The position numbers and the translations under genes were made by a program. The notes below the pieces were generated by a model, which made no database searches, was not told the origin of the DNA, and saw only the letters and a program-made list of their open reading frames with translations. From Helichrysum umbraculigerum (taxonomy: Eukaryota > Streptophyta > Magnoliopsida > Asterales > Asteraceae), in assembly GCA_949592205.1 (NCBI GenBank), contig CATIUR010000001.1, positions 243,152,250-243,216,249 of the forward strand: 64,000 nt of DNA, read 5' to 3'. This document shows positions 58,949-64,000 of this stretch, in pieces. The first letter of the stretch is position 1. The number at the start of each line of letters is the position of its first letter.

Positions 58949-61368
58949 CAAGCTTTTGTAAGTAATTTCTTCCATGATTCTAACCTAGGGTTTTGGGTTA
59001 CATGGGGTTTTAAAGAGATTATGGTTTCAATACTAAATTAGAGTCTTAACTAGATAAAATTGGTGTTTATTAGTGTTTATATGATTATTGTAATCAAGTT
59101 ATAGCATGAAAGTGTTGAAATTATAATGAGTGTTCTTGATGAATTAATGGGTTTTATGAAAATTTATGAAATTAGTGATTTTTTATAAGAAACAAAGTAT
59201 CTAATATGATGAATTAGTGATAGTTAGTGTTCTTATGATTATTGATTATGATATTACATGTTAAAAAAATGATAAAGTCATGGAAGAGTGTTCATGGGTA
59301 ATTCTAGAGTTTATGTTAAGATTATGAAAATGAGTTTAATTATGAAACTAGGGATGCTTATAGAGTATGATTATGATGATGAATATTATGTGGTAAGAGT
59401 TTGATTAGTGAAAGTTAAAAAAGTGATTTAAGAGGTAATTTAATGTGGATGATTAAAGATTTAACTTAGTTTAATCAAAGTGAGGGAGGGATTTAATATG
59501 ATTAAAGTAATGATGATTAGTGTTTAAACATGTTGTTATGTGTTATATATTATATGATAGAGATTGAAGAAATTGAGGCTTATGTTGATCAAGATGGTAA
59601 AATCGTCGTTTAAGAGATTTTGGTGAGTGATACGGGGGTTAAACAGGTGATGTGATTGAGTACCGAATAGCTTGCGGGCTAGAGGTTTACACAATCAAAG
59701 AATAAGTTATTTGTTATATTTGTTTAATTTAGTTATTGTGTTAAATTACTTGTTTATATTTAATTGTTATGTGTTTAAGTGTTATTTGGTAAGAAAAGTA
59801 GTGATTTTCTCATTAGCTTGATGTTAGCCAAGTAATGAGTAAGTCACTAGCTTAAAGGAAAAGAATTGGTGAAGAATAGTGTATGATTCGATTGTGTTGG
59901 ATCCGGATTGCTGTTGAGTAAGATGCTACACAATCGGGTGGAAGATATATTGTTAACATATGTGGATTAAATAGTGATGATATAGTGAACAGTGTATGAA
60001 TTGGTTGTATGTGTTTCCGGATAGCTTCCGAGCTAGAGGATCATACAATCACGTGAAGGTTGTTTGTTATATGTTTTGTTTCTTATGTGCGTTTTAGATT
60101 ATGTTAAAGGATGTGTTGATTAGTGTTTTGATTGTTGTTAGTTAGATCATGTGGTATGATTATGTGTAATGATTCAGTGGTGATCAGAGAGTTAACTGCA
60201 TTTAACACAGTGTTCAGTGTTTAGTGTTCAGAGCCCAGTGAAATTGTGCTTATGTATTGTGTTGATAGGTGCTAAGTGTTATGTGTATTGCTTGTTTGAT
60301 TGCCTGTGTACTCACTAAGCAGTTGTGCTTACCCATTTCAATGTTTATGTTGTAGGTTGATGTTCTGATAGAGACATGAGGATATAAGGGTTATGAGAAG
60401 CTAGTGACATTGATATGGAGCATGCTTATGGTTAGAATATGCTTCTTTATTTTGAATTGTTGTTTTGATGCTCAATTGTGTAAACCGCCCAAACAAAGAG
60501 TTTTTGAATTAAATATGTTGGTCAATGTGTAGTAGTTGACTTTGAAAGTCAAACCGAGTTATGGTGTCTAGTGTATGTGGTTGTCAAGTGTATGAAGTCA
60601 TATGATTGGTTTGGTTTGGGTTAAAGTGTTGAATTGTAGAAAAGGGTCAAAAGTGATTGGTTGGTCAAAGATGAAGTTGACAAATAGTCAACAATGTTGT
60701 AAGAGTCAAACATGTGTGGTATTGGGTAATGTGATGGTGTTATGTAGTAGATTTGGTGATAGTGTCCAAATGGACACCAAACGGGTCAAAAGGGTTAAAT
60801 CGGGTTAGAATGTACTTATGTGGGTTTGGTCAATGGTGTTAGACTTGTTTAGGTATGTTGATCATGTGTGCAAAAAGTTAGAGTCCAAGTGTTCATGGTT
60901 TGTGATTTTAGTTGTAGTCAAAAAGTGGTTAAAATGGTCGAAAAGTGGTTATATGTTCATTTTCTCGTAAAACGTGAATTTTGGAAAAGTGCAAAAATAG
61001 AAAGTTTCATTGTGGCATTATGGAGGTGCCTGCAAATTTTCAGAGTCTAAGTGTTTACGAGTAAAAAGATATGCGCGTCGGAAATTTGTATTTTGGTATT
61101 AGTTTGTGTGCAGCCCTGATTCCTGGGGAATCGGAGTCATTCCTGAGGAATCTGAACTTAAGTGCTAACAGCAGCCCTTATTCCTGGGGAATGGGAGTCA
61201 TTCCTGGGGGAATCGCTTGTAAATTCAACATTTTATTAATTGAGTCATTATTTGATTAAGGGAACGATATAACGAGTCTATAATGTCATATTTTAGATGT
61301 GGGACCTAATAGAGTGTGTTTTCAGTGTTAGGTAAAAAAAAAAAATTTCCGAGTTTTGGGGCGTTTCA
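58949..61368 (+). mobile_element. Solo LTR A, right part
   Basis: Continuation of 17903-18222 after element B. No gene is present; several 60-70 codon frames are not supported. It contains the conserved hairpin (60316-60331). An ATTCCTGGGGAAT-type word array is at 61117-61215. It ends GGGGCGTTTCA, followed by the duplication ACTTG. Confidence 0.83.
60316..60331 (+). promoter_or_regulatory. Conserved LTR hairpin (solo LTR A)
   Basis: TAAGCA-GTTG-TGCTTA, a 6-bp perfect stem, preceded by TACTCAC and followed by a TTGTAG-G acceptor-like site at about 60355. Equivalent to the hairpins in B, E and F. Confidence 0.5.
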
Positions 61369-61373
61369 ACTTG

Positions 61374-61955
61374 TTATAAATAGATATGTTTATCCACACA
61401 GACATCACATGCAAACAGCACTTAATAGTAAAAAAAGTAAACAGCCCCAAAGATTCTTGAAAGATTCTTTAAAAATACATATCTTTGTCAACATAGTTAT
61501 TATATTATTTATTTGAATTTGAATAGGACATTAAATAATTATTCAAATATCAACGACTCTACCAAACGTTTACAAACAAAAGTTGGATAGAGTCAAACTT
61601 GGTCTTATACAAGAAGTTGTATACGAAACTTCTTCATGGGACCCACAATGCCACGTGGACAAATCATGACGCACGACCTTACGCACTTTTGGCTAAACCC
61701 TAAGTTTAGTAGTTTACAAATACACACTACATACGCTTTACATTCACACACGTATCTATCATTTTATCTAACTCGATTAAATTAAAAAAAAAAAGTCAAA
61801 CATTTGGTCCTTACGACTCTCTTTTTGTTTATTTATAAATACCCACCTCGATTCCAACGTTCAAAGACTCTTGAAATCTGAACAACACCCGTCTTCAATT
61901 CTCTCTTTTATCTACAAAAAGATATAAATAAATTCTTTCTTTCTTAATTTAATTT
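61374..61955 (+). promoter_or_regulatory. Promoter and 5' leader of the WRKY gene
   Basis: A G-box CCACGTGG (core CACGTG 61652-61657), an AGTCAA W-box-like word near 61794 and TTTATAAATA (61832-61841) as TATA box lie in order. A pyrimidine-rich leader precedes the ATG at 61956. WRKY genes are often autoregulated through W-boxes (TTGAC), so the inverse GTCAA here is suggestive. The nested block ends 279 bp before the G-box. Confidence 0.6.
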
Positions 61956-64000
61956 ATGAGTAAATTTGGTTTGGGGCCAACATTAGATACTTCCGAGCCA
62001 TTGGTGTTAATGAACCAAACAAGGTGGAACCCATTTGCGATTGCGGTTGCGTCTCCCAATACGTATGTAGCTGGTGGTCAAGATTCTCATCGGAAAGTTC
62101 TAGCTGAAATGGATCTTTTTTCTACAAGAAATAATAGTAAGGTGGTTGTTAAGAAGGAGAATAATGATCCTGATGTAAACGTAAGTAATTAATTTTGCAC
62201 ATGTTTTTTATTTGTATTACTTGGTTGAAAAATTTTATGTATGTGATTGGTTATGATGTTTAATCAGTATGTTTCTTATTTAACAGACTGGTTTAAATTT
62301 GGTTACACGTTCAAGTGATCGATCTGTGGGTGATGGGGTTTCATCATCAACTGGTGACGAAAATCGAACTACTAATGAGGTATGTATATGCAGAATGATC
62401 ATATTATACTAAAGTATGTTTAAAATTTTAGTTAATATATAATTCAAATTATTGGAAATTAAACTAAATTCGTGTGATAGTAATTTGTTGATCATTAGAT
62501 TGTCTTGGATTTGTTATTGTATGAAAAAAATTAATAAAAATAATAATAAACAAAATCGTGATGCAAAGATGAGTACACGTAGTAATCGTTGCATGAGTTG
62601 TGGCATTCATTTATAATGATTTTAGCTCTGCAAATTACCATAAAAATAAGATTAATTAGTTTTATGATTTATGTTGTTAATCAACTAGGTGTTTATGTTA
62701 ATTTTCAGTTGGCAAATATGCAAACTGAGTTACAAAGAATGAACCTCGAGAACATAAAGCTTAAAGAGATGTATTTACAAGTTAGCAACAATTACAATGC
62801 CTTGCAAATGCAATATATGACTTTAATGCAACACCAAGAAAAAGTGTTGCGAAATGAAAGTATTCAGAAGCAAGATCATGATTCTCAACAAGTTTCGGTA
62901 GCTGTTCCTCGACAATTTATGGAATTAGGACAAAGTACGACTCTCGAATTGATGTCTAATGATTCTTCATCAGAAGAAAAGACTCTGTCAGGTTCAAATT
63001 TAAACGCCGTTGAGTTATCAAAAGATGTTAAGACTACTAATCGTGAAAATACTCCCGACTCAAATGTATGGATGTCTAACAAAGTTCCCAAATTGGCTGC
63101 ACAAGAAAACGTTGAGAACATAAACGAAGCAACAATGCGTAAAGTTCGTGTTTCAGTCCGGGCACGTTCAGAAGCACCAATGGTAATTACCTTAACTCAA
63201 TTCAGTTCAATTTTACTAATCATTAGGGGGTGTTTGTAATAGCTCATTTAACTATTTTAGTGTTTATCTGATTATTGCTTATATTTACATCAGATGATCA
63301 TATACAAAAACCCTTCTAAAAATTGTTTATTTGCTTATGTTAGATGGAAACAATGCTTCTAAATAAGAATGTTGACATACCCACTTAATTCTAAGCAGAT
63401 GAACTCTTTAAAATGAGCGATCTTGAACATCCCCTAAGACTTGAGTTAGCTAGTTTGTAAGACAATATGTCTAATTACTTGTAGTGGTCTAATTATGTTA
63501 TGATATGATGGGGAATGCAGATTACAGATGGATGTCAATGGCGAAAATACGGACAGAAGATGGCAAAAGGGAACCCGTGCCCACGAGCATACTACCGTTG
63601 CACGATGGCTGTAGGGTGCCCAGTTCGAAAGCAAGTTCAAAGATTGGCTGATGATCAAACGATTTTAGTAACAACATATGAAGGAACTCACAACCATCCT
63701 CTCCCACCAGCAGCAGTAGCAATGGCTTCAACTACCTCAGCTGCAGCTTCCATGCTACTCTCGGGTTCAACGTCTAGTACAGATGGGTTCATGAACCCAA
63801 ACCTTTTGGCTCAGGCAATTCGACCCAATTCCTCAAATATCGCCACTATATCTGCATCTGCTCCATTTCCAACAATTACATTAGACCTTACCCATCCTCC
63901 AAACACATCTCAAAAAGTTAGTGATCAGGGTACCCACCCAACATCACAGTTTTTGACACCAATGCCGTTACAAGCGTACAACCAATCAGGATTCGCGGGT
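61956..64000 (+). CDS. WRKY transcription factor, group IIb (3' end beyond window)
   Basis: Exons 61956-62180, 62287-62379, 62709-63182 and 63521 to beyond 64000, all with GT/AG borders and in frame. Exon 3 begins with a leucine zipper-type coiled coil (LANMQTELQRMNLENIKLK), the group IIb/IIa hallmark. It ends in the basic VRVSVRARSEAPM motif. Exon 4 starts the WRKY domain: DGCQWRKYGQKMAKGNPC, then the zinc ligands C-x5-C-x23-H-x-H (YRCTMAVGC ... GTHNH). VAMASTTSAAASMLLSG follows, typical of WRKY6/31/42-type proteins. It binds W-box DNA in the nucleus and in relatives controls defence, senescence and phosphate responses. VQRLADD replaces the commoner VQRCADD. No defects are seen up to the window edge; the stop codon is not included. 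Confidence 0.93.
63220..63440. mobile_element. Possible hAT-type MITE in WRKY intron 3
   Basis: TTAGGGGGTGTTTG near 63223 faces GAACATCCCCTAA near 63427, and TTGCTTAT / ATAAG words between are symmetric. Target duplications were not found. Confidence 0.35.

Overview
The window is nuclear DNA from a flowering plant. The genes have introns, and the families are plant-specific: a WRKY transcription factor, STIG1-type cysteine-rich secreted proteins and a BC10-like glycosyltransferase. Most of the window is nested plant transposons. The style of the LTR elements, and of the accessory protein carried by one of them, recalls Asteraceae genomes. That lineage call is inference, of moderate to low confidence.

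Layout. 1-357 is the 3' tail of a Ty3/gypsy-type LTR that starts outside the window. 915-3787 is a ten-exon gene for a type II membrane glycosyltransferase of the core-2/I-branching (DUF266, BC10-like) family, with a MITE in intron 2. 4484-7942 holds two direct copies of a ~0.9 kb repeat with Helitron-like ends; between them lies a 5'-truncated LINE. 8361-8843 and 12181-12603 are two intronless STIG1-family genes in the same orientation. The first has three six-cysteine modules where the second has the usual two. 12604-17897 is AT-rich intergenic DNA with two related MITEs that have 9-bp target duplications and a second LINE tail.

17898-61373 is one 43.5 kb block of elements inserted into each other. 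Every layer can be closed by its own target-site duplication (TSD). From outside in: solo LTR A (TSD ACTTG); chromovirus B, with gag and pol on the minus strand (ATATT); copia-type element C, with gag and a giant accessory ORF but no pol (ATATG); CACTA transposon D (ACC); and the almost new non-coding LTR element E (CTAAC). A second insertion in C is solo LTR F (CACAG). By eye the LTR pairs differ more in B, less in C and hardly at all in E, which agrees with the nesting order. D carries shuffled exon fragments of a phospholipase D zeta gene and one RRM exon of an SC35-like splicing factor. It also holds a 108-bp satellite and the orphan end of another CACTA element.

61374-64000 is the promoter and first four exons of a group IIb WRKY gene, cut by the window end. 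Its TATA box lies about 460 bp from the edge of the nested block.

The host genes do not form a pathway. The most unusual material is in the repeats: a LTR hairpin whose stem appears to covary between families, family-specific arrays of near-palindromic words, a pol-less retroelement with a ~1,400-codon accessory ORF, and a Pack-CACTA with reordered host exons.
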